A stretch of DNA of 41,122 bases. Source: Alistipes sp. (lineage in GTDB: Bacteria > Bacteroidota > Bacteroidia > Bacteroidales > Rikenellaceae). Position numbers and translations under genes: made by a program. Shown in pieces: positions 26,221 to 35,399 of the stretch (positions within the stretch are counted from its first letter, which is position 1; the number at the start of each line of letters is the position of its first letter). The notes under the pieces are model-generated. The model was not told where the DNA came from. It saw only the letters and a list, made by a program, of their open reading frames with translations, and did not search any database. The DNA is taken from NCBI GenBank assembly GCA_017501625.1, contig JAFVWO010000077.1, positions 1 through 41,122 of the forward strand. Direction: 5' to 3'.

Positions 26221-27293
26221 TGATGAAGGAGTTAGTTGAGCAGCTGGCCACCGACCATAGGCTCGACGCTAAGAGCCTGAGTACACTGCTTAGGGAGTGT
26301 ATGAGGGATGACCACGTGCTTCAACTTCTTCGCGATAGTGCCGTCCGAACTGCCCGCAAGCAGTTCGGACTCGGCATATATATACGTGGCCTCATAGAAC
26401 TCTCGAGCTACTGCCGCTGCGACTGCCTCTATTGCGGTCTTAGGCGCAGTAACCGCACTGCCGAGCGCTATAGGCTCACCTCAGAGGAGGTTATGCTCTC
26501 ATGCGCCGAGGGCTACCGCTTAGGGTTCCGCACCTTCGTACTTCAGGGTGGCGAGGATGGCACACACTCGGACGCATGGCTTGAGGAGCTACTATGTATG
26601 ATGCGCAGCCAATATCCGGATGTCGCCATAACGCTCTCGTTGGGTGAACGCAGCGAGGCCTCGTACATACGCCTTAAGCGTGCGGGAGCAAACCGCTACC
26701 TCTTGCGCCACGAGGCGGCCAACAGCGCTCTTTACGAGTCTCTGCACCCTTCGGGCCGAGGCTTGGAGCACCGCATAGGCTGTTTGGAGGCACTCAAACG
26801 TGCCGGCTATCAGGTGGGCATGGGTATGATGATAGGCGTGAAGGGTCAGACCATAGAGCATATCGTCGAGGACCTTAAGCTTATCGAAAAGATGCAGCCC
26901 GAGATGGTGGGCATAGGCCCCTTCCTCCCCCACCACGCAACCCCCTTAGGCTCGGAGCCTGCGGGCGACCTAGGTCTGACGCTGGCAACAGTGGCCATCG
27001 TGCGACTTATGCTGCCTAAGGCGCTGATACCATCGACAACGGCCTTAGCAACACTCTCGCCCACGGGACGTCTGGAGGGTATACTCTCGGGTGCAAATGT
27101 CGTTATGCCCAACCTATCGCCTTCGGATGTAAGGGCTAAATATGCCATATATGAGAATAAAGCCTCGTGGGGCAAGGAGGCAGCCGAGGGGTTGGCGGCT
27201 CTCGATGAAGAGCTTAAGACCATCGGTTACCACATAGATTACTCGCGAGGAGATTTTAACAACACTAAAACTACGCAAGATGACAGAATATAA
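26220..27293 (+). CDS. hydE: [FeFe]-hydrogenase maturase HydE
   Basis: Radical-SAM enzyme that processes the HydG product towards the diiron subcluster of the H-cluster. In the 357-residue protein the CX3CX2C motif is C65, C69, C72 (YCRCDCLYCGLRRSN), and VLQGGEDG follows, typical of HydE and the related BioB/PylB families. The hydrogenase just upstream and hydG just downstream settle the identity. The start shares one base with the hydrogenase stop, and the end overlaps hydG by 14 bases. Confidence 0.94.
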   Translation: MMKELVEQLATDHRLDAKSLSTLLRECMRDDHVLQLLRDSAVRTARKQFGLGIYIRGLIELSSYCRCDCLYCGLRRSNRTAERYRLTSEEVMLSCAEGYRLGFRTFVLQGGEDGTHSDAWLEELLCMMRSQYPDVAITLSLGERSEASYIRLKRAGANRYLLRHEAANSALYESLHPSGRGLEHRIGCLEALKRAGYQVGMGMMIGVKGQTIEHIVEDLKLIEKMQPEMVGIGPFLPHHATPLGSEPAGDLGLTLATVAIVRLMLPKALIPSTTALATLSPTGRLEGILSGANVVMPNLSPSDVRAKYAIYENKASWGKEAAEGLAALDEELKTIGYHIDYSRGDFNNTKTTQDDRI

Positions 27294-28704
27294 CGTAAAA
27301 TCGGAACACGCCGCCGAGTTTATCCACGACGGCGAGATACGCGCCACGCTGGAGTATGCCCGCGAGCACCGCAACGACAAGGCGCTCATCGAAGAGATAC
27401 TCACGAAAGCGGAGCAGGGTAACGGCATATCGCACCGCGAGGCTGCCGTGCTCATCGAGGTCGATGATAAGGAGATTGAGGAGCGCATGTACGACATAGC
27501 GCGCAGACTTAAGCAGCGCATCTATGGCAACCGCATAGTTATGTTTGCCCCGCTATACCTCTCGAACTACTGCATCAACGGCTGCGTATACTGCCCCTAC
27601 CACGCCAAAAATCGCACAATACCGCGTCGCAAGCTCACGCAGGAGGAGATACGTCGCGAGGTCATCGCCCTGCAGGATATGGGACATAAGCGCTTGGCGC
27701 TGGAGACGGGCGAACACCCCACGAAGAACCCCATAGAGTACGTTTTGGAGTCTATCGACACAATATACTCGATACACCATAAGAATGGCGCCATACGCCG
27801 CGTTAATGTGAACATTGCAGCTACGACGGTGGAGAACTACACGCGCCTGAAGGATGCCGGCATCGGCACATATATCCTCTTCGAGGAGACCTACGACCGT
27901 GCCACCTACGAGAAGCTGCACCCCACAGGTCCCAAGAGCGATTGGGCATACCACACCGAGGCGATGGATCGTGCCATGCTTGGAGGCATTGACGACGTGG
28001 GCGTGGGTGCATTGTTCGGATTGACGAACTACCGCTACGACGTTGTTGGCATCCTTATGCATGCCGAGCACCTTGAGGCACGCTTTGGCGTAGGCCCTCA
28101 CACCATCAGCGTGCCCCGCATACGCCCCGCAAGCGATATCGACCCCAAGGACTTCCCCGATGCTGTCACCGACGATGTATTCCGTCGTATCGTTGCCGTC
28201 TTGCGTTTGGCCGTACCCTACACGGGCATGATTGTCTCTACGCGCGAGTCACGCCGCTCGCGTGAGCTCGTGTTGGATGTCGGCGTATCGCAGCTTAGCG
28301 GTGGCTCAAAGACAAGTGTCGGTGGCTATGCCGAGGGTGTGGAGGATGCCGAGGAGTCTGCTCAGTTCGACATCTCGGACAACCGCACGCTCGACGAGAT
28401 TGTAGGCTGGCTCTTGGAGTTGGGCTATGTGCCGAGCTTCTGCACCGCCTGCTACCGCGAGGGTCGCACGGGTGATAGGTTTATGTCGTTGGCCAAGCGT
28501 GGCCTTATAGGCAACTGCTGTGCGCCAAATGCGCTCATGACCCTTGCCGAGTACCTCGAGGACTACGCCTCGCCAAACGTCAAACTGCTGGGTAAGAAGA
28601 TGATAGCCGAGCAAGCACAAATTATTCCCTCGGAGAAGGTGCGCCGCATCACCGAGGAGAACCTCAAGGCCATCATCGAGGGTAAGCGCGACTTTAGATT
28701 TTAA
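27280..28704 (+). CDS. hydG: [FeFe]-hydrogenase maturase HydG
   Basis: Radical-SAM tyrosine lyase that makes CO and cyanide ligands for the H-cluster. The 474-residue length is typical. The N-terminal cluster motif is C98, C102, C105 (CINGCVYCPYH), and the C-terminal auxiliary-cluster motif CX2CX22C is C388, C391, C414. The C-terminal motif separates HydG from ThiH, its closest relative. The start overlaps the hydE end by 14 bases, indicating coupled translation; hydF begins 11 bases later. Confidence 0.96.
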   Translation: MTEYNVKSEHAAEFIHDGEIRATLEYAREHRNDKALIEEILTKAEQGNGISHREAAVLIEVDDKEIEERMYDIARRLKQRIYGNRIVMFAPLYLSNYCINGCVYCPYHAKNRTIPRRKLTQEEIRREVIALQDMGHKRLALETGEHPTKNPIEYVLESIDTIYSIHHKNGAIRRVNVNIAATTVENYTRLKDAGIGTYILFEETYDRATYEKLHPTGPKSDWAYHTEAMDRAMLGGIDDVGVGALFGLTNYRYDVVGILMHAEHLEARFGVGPHTISVPRIRPASDIDPKDFPDAVTDDVFRRIVAVLRLAVPYTGMIVSTRESRRSRELVLDVGVSQLSGGSKTSVGGYAEGVEDAEESAQFDISDNRTLDEIVGWLLELGYVPSFCTACYREGRTGDRFMSLAKRGLIGNCCAPNALMTLAEYLEDYASPNVKLLGKKMIAEQAQIIPSEKVRRITEENLKAIIEGKRDFRF

Positions 28705-28715
28705 CGCCACGAGAT

Positions 28716-29897
28716 ATGCAGAGCACACCGACATCAGAGAGAGTACATATTGCCATCTTTGGGCGCTGTAATGCGGGTAAGTCTACGCTTATGAACGCCC
28801 TCACGGGTCAGGATGTGGCCATCGTATCTAAGGAGCGTGGCACGACGACAGATCCCGTGCAGAAGGCCATGGAGCTACAGGGCTTGGGCGCAGCCGTTAT
28901 CATCGACACCCCGGGCTTGGACGACGACACGCTATTAGGCACGGCACGCATGGCACGCACAGCTAAGGTGCTCGATCGCACCGACATAGCCCTTATCCTA
29001 TTTACGGACGAGGGCACGGATGTCGAGATGGATGTCGTTAAGGAGTGTCGCATACGCGAGATTACGACCATCACGCTTATTGCACAGAGCGACCGCCTTA
29101 CGAACATGGAGGCACTACGTGCGGAGGTTGCGACGCTGACAAAGACGGAGCCTATCACGATAAGCGCACTCAAGGGTGAGGGTATCGCCGAGCTCAAGGA
29201 GCGCATCGCTACGTGCCGCCCAAATGAAGAGCGCCTCATCACCGAAGGCTTCTGCAAGGCGGGCGACCGCGTATTACTCGTCATGCCACAGGACAAGTCG
29301 GCACCCAAAGGTCGCCTCATACAGCCACAGGTGCAGACCATACGCGAGCTCTTGGATCGCGGCTGCGTACCTATGTGTTGCACGCCCGAGAGCATGGCTA
29401 CGGCACTCGCAGCCTATGCCACACCTCCGGAGCTTATCATCACTGACTCGCAAGCCTTCGAGGAGGTGTATCGCATGAAGCCCGAGGCATCGACGTTGAC
29501 ATCCTTCTCTATCCTCTTTGCACGCTATAAGGGCGACATCGCCCTCTTCTTGGAGGGTGTCAAGGCACTCAAACGCATAACCGCCACCTCGCGCATACTT
29601 ATTGCTGAGGCGTGTACACATACCCCTCAGAACGAAGATATCGGCCGCGTGAAACTACCACGCATCTTGCGCAAGCGCTTTGGCGAGGGGTTGCAAATAG
29701 ATATTGTCGGAGGTGCTGACTACCCCACCGACCTCACACCCTACGACCTTGTTATTCATTGTGGCGCCTGCATGTTCAACCGTCGCCATGTGCTCAGCCG
29801 CGTGGAGCGCGCCCGCGAGCAGGGTGTAGCCATAACGAACTATGGCGTAATACTCGCTGCGCTCACAGGCATCCTCGACCGCGTAAAGGCCGAATAG
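28716..29897 (+). CDS. hydF: [FeFe]-hydrogenase maturation GTPase HydF
   Basis: Scaffold that receives the diiron subcluster and hands it to the hydrogenase. In the 393-residue protein the N-terminal GTPase domain has P-loop GRCNAGKST (16-24), TTTDP (43-47) and DTPG (64-67). A dimerisation domain follows. The C-terminal cluster domain keeps CTH (C300, H302) and HCGAC (H348, C349, C352), the HydF hallmark. It is the last gene of the hydrogenase-hydE-hydG-hydF unit. All maturases needed are present and undamaged. Confidence 0.95.
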   Translation: MQSTPTSERVHIAIFGRCNAGKSTLMNALTGQDVAIVSKERGTTTDPVQKAMELQGLGAAVIIDTPGLDDDTLLGTARMARTAKVLDRTDIALILFTDEGTDVEMDVVKECRIREITTITLIAQSDRLTNMEALRAEVATLTKTEPITISALKGEGIAELKERIATCRPNEERLITEGFCKAGDRVLLVMPQDKSAPKGRLIQPQVQTIRELLDRGCVPMCCTPESMATALAAYATPPELIITDSQAFEEVYRMKPEASTLTSFSILFARYKGDIALFLEGVKALKRITATSRILIAEACTHTPQNEDIGRVKLPRILRKRFGEGLQIDIVGGADYPTDLTPYDLVIHCGACMFNRRHVLSRVERAREQGVAITNYGVILAALTGILDRVKAE

Positions 29898-29922
29898 TGT
29901 TGCACTATTGGAATTAATTGCG

Positions 29923-29930
29923 TAACTTTG
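29923..29930 (+). promoter_or_regulatory. -7 element before hpt
   Basis: TAACTTTG fits TAnnTTTG and ends 16 bases before the hpt ATG, so the leader would be only about ten bases. No good -33 was found. Confidence 0.45.
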
Positions 29931-29946
29931 GACAAAATTTTGTATC

Positions 29947-30486
29947 ATGGATAAGATTCAGCTATTAGACCGCAGATTTAAGACGATGATTCCCGCAGAG
30001 GAGATTGATGCTGCTGTTCAGCGTGTTGCCGACAAGCTCAACGAGCGCTATAAGGGTAAGACACCCATATTTCTCGGAGTGCTCAGCGGTGCTTTCCTCT
30101 TCCTCAGCGACCTTGTGCGTAAGACGACATTCGACAGCCGCCTTGCCTTCGTTAAGATATCGTCATACGAGGGCACACAGTCTACCGGTAACGTCAAGCA
30201 GCACCTTGGCATCGACTTCGACATCGAGGGTAAGGATATCATCATCGTCGAGGATATCGTCGAGACGGGTCACAGCATGAACTACCTCTTGGAATACCTA
30301 CGCCAGCGTAACCCCGCGAGCATAGCTATATGTACACTCTTCTTCAAGCCCGAAAAGTTCTTGTACGAATACGACATCGACTACGTGGCTATGCCTATCG
30401 GCAATGAGTTCATCGTGGGCTATGGCTTGGATTACAATCAGATAGGTCGCAACCTTAAGGATATCTACGTATTAGATGAAGATTAA
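29947..30486 (+). CDS. hpt: Hypoxanthine phosphoribosyltransferase
   Basis: Purine salvage: joins hypoxanthine or guanine to PRPP to give IMP or GMP. The 179-residue length is normal. The PRPP-binding loop IIIVEDIVETGHSM (about 99-112) and the flexible-loop segment KISSYEGTQSTGNV are clear. It starts a compact unit with queE, which begins inside its last 11 bases. Confidence 0.95.
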   Translation: MDKIQLLDRRFKTMIPAEEIDAAVQRVADKLNERYKGKTPIFLGVLSGAFLFLSDLVRKTTFDSRLAFVKISSYEGTQSTGNVKQHLGIDFDIEGKDIIIVEDIVETGHSMNYLLEYLRQRNPASIAICTLFFKPEKFLYEYDIDYVAMPIGNEFIVGYGLDYNQIGRNLKDIYVLDED

Positions 30487-31111
30487 TCCCGACATAGAGC
30501 TCCTCGAAGGCGGGCGCAAGCTACCCCTTGTGGAGGATTTTTACACGATACAGGGCGAGGGCTTTCATTCCGGCAAGCCGGCCTACTTCATACGCCTCGG
30601 TGGTTGCGATGTAGGCTGCCGCTGGTGCGATGCCAAGTACACGTGGAACCCCAAGATATACCCACCCACCGACATCGCTACTATCGTCGAGCGTGCTGCC
30701 GGTTGCTCGGCACAGGCCATCGTCATCACGGGGGGCGAGCCTCTGCTATATCCCCTCGGAGAGCTTACACGTGAGCTTCATGCCCGCGGTCTTGAGATAT
30801 TCATCGAGACATCGGGCACAAACCCCATAAGCGGTGAGTTCGACTGGATATGTCTATCACCCAAGCGACAGATGCCCCCCTTGGAGGAGGCTTTCCGCCG
30901 TGCCGACGAACTTAAGGTCATCATCCAGACGGAGGAGGACCTCGCATGGGCCGTGGAGTGCAGCCGTAAGGTTGGACGCAAATGTCTACTCTATGTGCAG
31001 CCCGAATGGAGCGTATATGAGAGCATCATCGCCACGATGGTCGAGTGGGTCAAGGAGCATCCCGAGTGGAACATATCGATACAGACACATAAGTTCATGC
31101 ACATACCCTAA
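30476..31111 (+). CDS. queE: 7-carboxy-7-deazaguanine synthase QueE
   Basis: Radical-SAM ring-contraction enzyme in synthesis of the tRNA base queuosine (preQ0 branch). In the 211-residue protein the cluster Cys are C44, C48 and C51 (GGCDVGCRWCDAKYTWN), followed by TGGEPLLYP. The N-terminal EDFYTIQGEGFHSGKPAYFIRLG is typical of QueE substrate binding. It overlaps hpt by 11 bases and precedes the divIC-like gene by six. The other queuosine genes are not in this window. Confidence 0.95.
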   Translation: MKINPDIELLEGGRKLPLVEDFYTIQGEGFHSGKPAYFIRLGGCDVGCRWCDAKYTWNPKIYPPTDIATIVERAAGCSAQAIVITGGEPLLYPLGELTRELHARGLEIFIETSGTNPISGEFDWICLSPKRQMPPLEEAFRRADELKVIIQTEEDLAWAVECSRKVGRKCLLYVQPEWSVYESIIATMVEWVKEHPEWNISIQTHKFMHIP

Positions 31112-31117
31112 TAGGCC

Positions 31118-31420
31118 ATGGCCAAACACGATACAGACAATAGCCGCAAGCAGAAGTTCGTCAACTACTTCTGGGTGACGATGACAGCCGTCATCGCCAT
31201 CTGTACGCTCTTTGTATCGGTTAGCACCATTGTCGACATGGTTCGCACGTCGAACAACAGAGGCGAGGTGGAGCGCAAGATAGCTAACCTTGAGGCTAAG
31301 ATTGCTCGCGACAGCGCCTTTATCGAGAGGATAACGACCTCGCCCGAGTTTATGGAGCAGTATGCCCGCGAAACATACCACATGCAACGTAAGGGCGAGA
31401 CGGTATACATCTTGGAGTAA
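31118..31420 (+). CDS. FtsB/DivIC-family cell-division protein
   Basis: The 100-residue single-pass membrane protein has a short basic cytoplasmic start, a helix at about residues 17-40 (FWVTMTAVIAICTLFVSVSTIV) and a coiled-coil (about 48-72). It ends in the conserved short region ARETYHMQRKGETVYIL. Members join FtsL and FtsQ at the septum. Third gene of the hpt-queE unit; a hairpin terminator follows. Confidence 0.88.
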   Translation: MAKHDTDNSRKQKFVNYFWVTMTAVIAICTLFVSVSTIVDMVRTSNNRGEVERKIANLEAKIARDSAFIERITTSPEFMEQYARETYHMQRKGETVYILE

Positions 31421-31451
31421 ATATACACCACCCCTACACAAACAAAATGAT

Positions 31452-31493
31452 GCGCCTGACAAAATAATTACGTTGTCGGGCGCGTTCTTTTAT
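31452..31493 (+). terminator. Terminator of the hpt-queE-divIC unit
   Basis: An 11-bp stem (31452-31462 with 31473-31483, one G-T pair) is followed by TTCTTTTAT. It is well placed 31 bases after the stop codon. Confidence 0.75.
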
Positions 31494-31560
31494 GCGTAAC
31501 AAAAAAAACTCGTGCCTATGTAAGGAACTATACTTTTAAGAACCAAAAATTTTTAAGAGT

Positions 31561-33042
31561 ATGAAAAAGCAAATGTTATTCTTCATGAGCGTCATCGCCC
31601 TCTCGGCGGTGACGAGTGCCGCGACCATGTATATAGCCACCAAAAGCGACAACGAGGCAACGGCACCACGGTCTATCATCGATAGCGAGAGTGCCTTTGA
31701 GCAAAATCCCGTTACAGATGCGCACTTTGCCTCGCAGGTTGTCGCCACGGAGTACCCCGACCTGACGTATGCTGCCGAGAATGCCGTTAAGGCTGTAGTA
31801 AATATCGAGGCTACAGTATCTGTCGCAGGTAGAGGCCTCGAGCGCGACCCCTTCTTCGAGTTCTTCGGCTACCCCCAAGGCTATGGCTCGGCGCCACGCG
31901 AGCGACGTGCCGGAGGCTCGGGCGTGATAATCTCGGAGGATGGATATATCGTCACCAACAACCATGTCATAGAGAATGCCTCTAAACTACGTGTGAAACT
32001 TAACGATGGCCGCGCCTTCGATGGCACCATTGTAGGCTCCGACCCCGCAACGGACGTAGCCCTCATAAAGATAGATGCTACGGGGCTGCCCACGCTGCCA
32101 TTTGGCTCGTCAGATGACCTACGCCTTGGCGAATGGGTGTTAGCCATAGGCTACCCCATGGAGCTACAGTCAACAATAACGGCCGGCATCGTCTCGGCAA
32201 AGGCCCGCAGGCTTGGCGCCTTGGATAATAGCGGAGGTATAGAGTCATTTATACAGACCGATGCTGCCGTAAACCCGGGTAACTCGGGCGGAGCACTCGT
32301 CAACACGCGAGGTGAGCTTGTAGGTATCAATACCATCATTAAGACCTCTACGGGTAGTTACGTGGGTTACTCGTTTGCCGTGCCCGAGAGCATAGTACGT
32401 AAGGTTGTTGTCGACCTCAAAGAGTCGGGCGTAGTGCAGCGTGCCGTCCTCGGCATATCGTTCCGCGCTGTCGACCAGCAGTTTATCGACGAGGCGGGCG
32501 AGATTACGGGCATCAACACCCTCGGGGGTATGTATGTTGCCACCGTCAGCGAGGGAGGAGCAGCCTCGGAGGCGGGCATACGCAAGGGTGATGTCATCAC
32601 CGCGATTGATGGTGTAAAGGTCAACGACTCAGCCATATTCCTCGAGCAGATAGGCAAGCGCCGCCCCGGAGATAAGGTTACGCTCACAGTGCGCCGTGGG
32701 GATAAGGAGCTGAGCCTCAGCGCCACGTTACAAAATAGAGCGGGCGAGACATCGCTCCTAAGCCGCGAGACGGTAGATGTCGTCGCGGAGCTCGGTGCGA
32801 AGCTTAAGAGTGCGCCTACGTCGCTATGCCGCGAGCTCGACATACGCGGTGGTGTGCAGGTTGAGAGCATAAAACATGGTGGGCTACTGGAGCGCTGCCG
32901 CGTGAAGGAGGGATACATCATCACGCACATAAACGATAGGCCGATATATAGCATGGAGGATATCAACCGACTGCACGAGCCTATCACCTCTATTGATGGC
33001 ATCTATCCCAATGGTCGCGCCTCGAGCTACACGATAATGTAG
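31561..33042 (+). CDS. Do/DegP-type periplasmic serine protease
   Basis: HtrA-family envelope protease and chaperone that deals with misfolded proteins. The 493-residue protein has an N-terminal signal or anchor (about 1-22) and a trypsin-like domain (about 70-265). Its triad is His135 (TNNHVIE), Asp165 (ATDVALIK) and Ser242 (NPGNSGGAL). Two PDZ domains follow (about 285-390 and 405-490; GGMYVATVSEGGAASEAGI and GGVQVESIKHGG mark them). The C-terminus ends soon after the second PDZ. It stands alone between the divIC terminator and a DUF3298 gene. Confidence 0.94.
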   Translation: MKKQMLFFMSVIALSAVTSAATMYIATKSDNEATAPRSIIDSESAFEQNPVTDAHFASQVVATEYPDLTYAAENAVKAVVNIEATVSVAGRGLERDPFFEFFGYPQGYGSAPRERRAGGSGVIISEDGYIVTNNHVIENASKLRVKLNDGRAFDGTIVGSDPATDVALIKIDATGLPTLPFGSSDDLRLGEWVLAIGYPMELQSTITAGIVSAKARRLGALDNSGGIESFIQTDAAVNPGNSGGALVNTRGELVGINTIIKTSTGSYVGYSFAVPESIVRKVVVDLKESGVVQRAVLGISFRAVDQQFIDEAGEITGINTLGGMYVATVSEGGAASEAGIRKGDVITAIDGVKVNDSAIFLEQIGKRRPGDKVTLTVRRGDKELSLSATLQNRAGETSLLSRETVDVVAELGAKLKSAPTSLCRELDIRGGVQVESIKHGGLLERCRVKEGYIITHINDRPIYSMEDINRLHEPITSIDGIYPNGRASSYTIM

Positions 33043-33097
33043 AGCCCTCGACACCAAGGGCAAAAGAGAACTTTTAGGCATACACTTCCCGCGACAC

Positions 33098-33128
33098 TTT
33101 GTCGTTACGATAAAAAGCGCTATCTTTA
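33098..33128 (+). promoter_or_regulatory. Promoter of the DUF3298 lipoprotein gene
   Basis: TTTG (33098-33101), a 19-base spacer and TATCTTTA (33121-33128, seven of eight consensus bases) lie 18 bases before the ATG at 33147. Confidence 0.5.
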
Positions 33129-33146
33129 CGATGTGAATTAAAACCT

Positions 33147-33896
33147 ATGTTTATGAGACGATACATTACATACGTTTGGGCACTCGTACTACTTGCCGCA
33201 GTGTCGTGCTCCGAGAGTAAGAGTCGCGAGGATGGTATGCCCAAGTTCGAGCCCTTTGAGATGGCGGTAGAGAGCGCCGAATGTCGCGTGTCGGTATGCT
33301 ATCAGCGTATTACGAATGTCGAAGACAACCCCATATTTGCCGACATCGAGGCTCAAAACTATGCCAACACCTTTGATGGCTATATGGTTGAGCCCATGAG
33401 CGTCGAGGCCTCGGCACAGCTTCTCGTTGATGAGTATAGCGAGGAGGGGCGATGGAATATCAGCCACTCGTCGTCACCATGCTGGTACACGATGGACCAG
33501 CAGGTACACTTCGTGCGCGACAATAGTATACTATGTTATGAGACATACGTTGAGACATACACCGGAGGTGCTCATGGCGGCAGTAGCCTATGGTACGAGT
33601 GCTTCGACCTTGCAACGGGACAGCTCTACGACTTCACCTACCTCTTCGATGGCGAGTGGAGCGCATGCGTGCGTGAGTTGCTATTCGACAAGCTGCTGGA
33701 GATAGAGCCTTACACCTTTGTAGAGAGTGCCGATGCGCTTCCTGCAGCCAATTCGGCGCTTGTCACCGAGCGTGGTGTTATGTTTGTCTACCAGCCATAC
33801 GCCGTGGCATCCTTCGCCTCGGGCATAATATCTATTACGCTCACCGACGAGGAGATAGCCACAACGGGAGCACCGCTGGTATGGGTAGTGGAATAG
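33147..33896 (+). CDS. DUF3298 (RsiV/PdaC-like) lipoprotein
   Basis: The 249-residue lipoprotein (lipobox AAVSC) has an N-terminal DUF4163-like part and a C-terminal DUF3298 domain. The latter is marked by ETYTGGAHGGSSLWYECFDLATGQLYDFTYLF (about 136-167) and YAVASFASGIISITLTDEE near the end. In Bacillus RsiV a domain of this type binds lysozyme, and in PdaC it accompanies a deacetylase. Neither function can be assumed here. The start could also be the Met two codons later (33153). Confidence 0.82.
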   Translation: MFMRRYITYVWALVLLAAVSCSESKSREDGMPKFEPFEMAVESAECRVSVCYQRITNVEDNPIFADIEAQNYANTFDGYMVEPMSVEASAQLLVDEYSEEGRWNISHSSSPCWYTMDQQVHFVRDNSILCYETYVETYTGGAHGGSSLWYECFDLATGQLYDFTYLFDGEWSACVRELLFDKLLEIEPYTFVESADALPAANSALVTERGVMFVYQPYAVASFASGIISITLTDEEIATTGAPLVWVVE

Positions 33897-33966
33897 ATTG
33901 TTCACTAATCACCACCTACTGAGTTGCAACACGAGATTTAGTGTCATGAGGCACAGACATGAAGAA

Positions 33967-33998
33967 GGGGATGACTAAATTACTTTTTAGTCATCCCC
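33967..33998. terminator. Bidirectional hairpin between the DUF3298 gene and miaB
   Basis: A perfect 13-bp stem (33967-33979 with 33986-33998) has a six-base loop and is followed by GTTTTG. It lies between convergent genes. Its sequence is nearly the reverse complement of the hairpin at 8635-8680, including the loop, so both belong to one dispersed terminator-like repeat. Confidence 0.75.
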
Positions 33999-34036
33999 GT
34001 TTTGTTAAGAGGTCGGGTACTTTTTACCTCATTACA

Positions 34037-35386
34037 CTAAATTTCTTCGCCAAAAAGTGTTGCCGACGAACATCCCGTGATGCGCACGCGGACATAATCG
34101 CCAATGTTGTGGTTGCCGCGGTCGAAGACGACCATCTTATTCTGCGAGGTACGACCCGACAGCTGCTTGTCGCTACGCTTCGATGTACACTCCACAAGAA
34201 TCTCGAACTCCTTACCCACATCACGCTTGTTGCTCTCCTCCGAGAGTCTGTTCTGGAGGTCGATAATCTCCGTCAGGCGACGTGTCTTAACATCCTCGGG
34301 GATGTCGTCACCAAGGTTGCGCTGCGCGAAGGTGCCCGGGCGCTCCGAGTATTTGAACATATAGGCGAAGTCGTATCGCACCTCCTGCATGAGCGAGAGT
34401 GTCTCCTTGTGCTCCTGCTCGGTCTCGTGGGCAAAGCCGGCAATGATATCCGTAGTTATGGCGCAGTCGGGCATGTAGCGACGTATGGCAGCCACACGCT
34501 CCAAGTACCACTCGCGCGTATATTTGCGGTTCATGCGCTTGAGCATCTCCGTAGATCCCGACTGTGCAGGGAGGTGTATGGCCTTACATATATTGGGCAT
34601 CGAGGCCATCGTTTCGAGGAGCTTATCGCTGATATCCTTGGGATGCGACGTAGCAAAACGCACACGTAAGAGGGGCGATATTTCAGCTACGCGCTTCAAT
34701 AGCTCGGGGAAGTCGACCTCACCCGTGCGGTATGAGTTTACATTCTGACCAAGGAGTGTCACCTCGCGGTAGCCATTCTCAAATAGCGTGCGTGCCTCGG
34801 CAACGATAGTCTGAGCATCGCGGCTACGCTCAATACCACGTGTGTAGGGCACAACGCAATACGAGCAGTAGTTGTTACAACCACGCATGATGGCGATGAA
34901 GGCGCTCACACCATTCTTGTCCAAGCGCACAGGGGCTATCTCGGCATACGTCTCCTCCTTCGAGAGCTCCACGTTGACACCCGCTGCACCATTATCCACC
35001 TCGCGCACAAGGCGTGGGAGGTCGCGGTAGGCATCGGGGCCTGCGACGATGTCGACACCCGTGCCACCTTTCGTAAGCTCCTCCTTAAGGCGCTCGGCCA
35101 TGCAGCCTATGATGCCCACGATGAGCGATGGCTTCTGCTTACGCATCCTTCGCATCTCGCTTAGACGTCCCCAGATGCGCTGCTCGGCATTATCGCGTAT
35201 GGAGCATGTGTTTATAAGGACAACATCGGCCTCCTCAAGGCTCTCGGTATAACGAAAGCCCTCCTGCTGCATGATAGAGACCACAATCTCCGAGTCACCG
35301 ACATTCATCTGGCAACCATAGGTCTCGATATATAGCTTGCGCCCGCTACCTGTGAGTGGGCGCAAATTATTCATTGGAATATTCAT
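34037..35386 (-). CDS. miaB: tRNA methylthiotransferase MiaB
   Basis: Adds a methylthio group to i6A37 of tRNAs reading UNN codons. In the 449-residue protein the N-terminal UPF0004 domain carries the auxiliary-cluster Cys25, Cys61 and Cys95. The radical-SAM motif is C170, C174, C177 ([15 protein letters not shown]), and a C-terminal TRAM domain follows (about 380-445). [10 protein letters not shown] separates MiaB from RimO and MtaB. It begins 13 bases after the yitT-like gene and is probably co-transcribed with it. Confidence 0.96.
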   Translation of the reverse strand: MNIPMNNLRPLTGSGRKLYIETYGCQMNVGDSEIVVSIMQQEGFRYTESLEEADVVLINTCSIRDNAEQRIWGRLSEMRRMRKQKPSLIVGIIGCMAERLKEELTKGGTGVDIVAGPDAYRDLPRLVREVDNGAAGVNVELSKEETYAEIAPVRLDKNGVSAFIAIMRGCNNYCSYCVVPYTRGIERSRDAQTIVAEARTLFENGYREVTLLGQNVNSYRTGEVDFPELLKRVAEISPLLRVRFATSHPKDISDKLLETMASMPNICKAIHLPAQSGSTEMLKRMNRKYTREWYLERVAAIRRYMPDCAITTDIIAGFAHETEQEHKETLSLMQEVRYDFAYMFKYSERPGTFAQRNLGDDIPEDVKTRRLTEIIDLQNRLSEESNKRDVGKEFEILVECTSKRSDKQLSGRTSQNKMVVFDRGNHNIGDYVRVRITGCSSATLFGEEI

Positions 35387-35399
35387 ATTATGCTACTAT

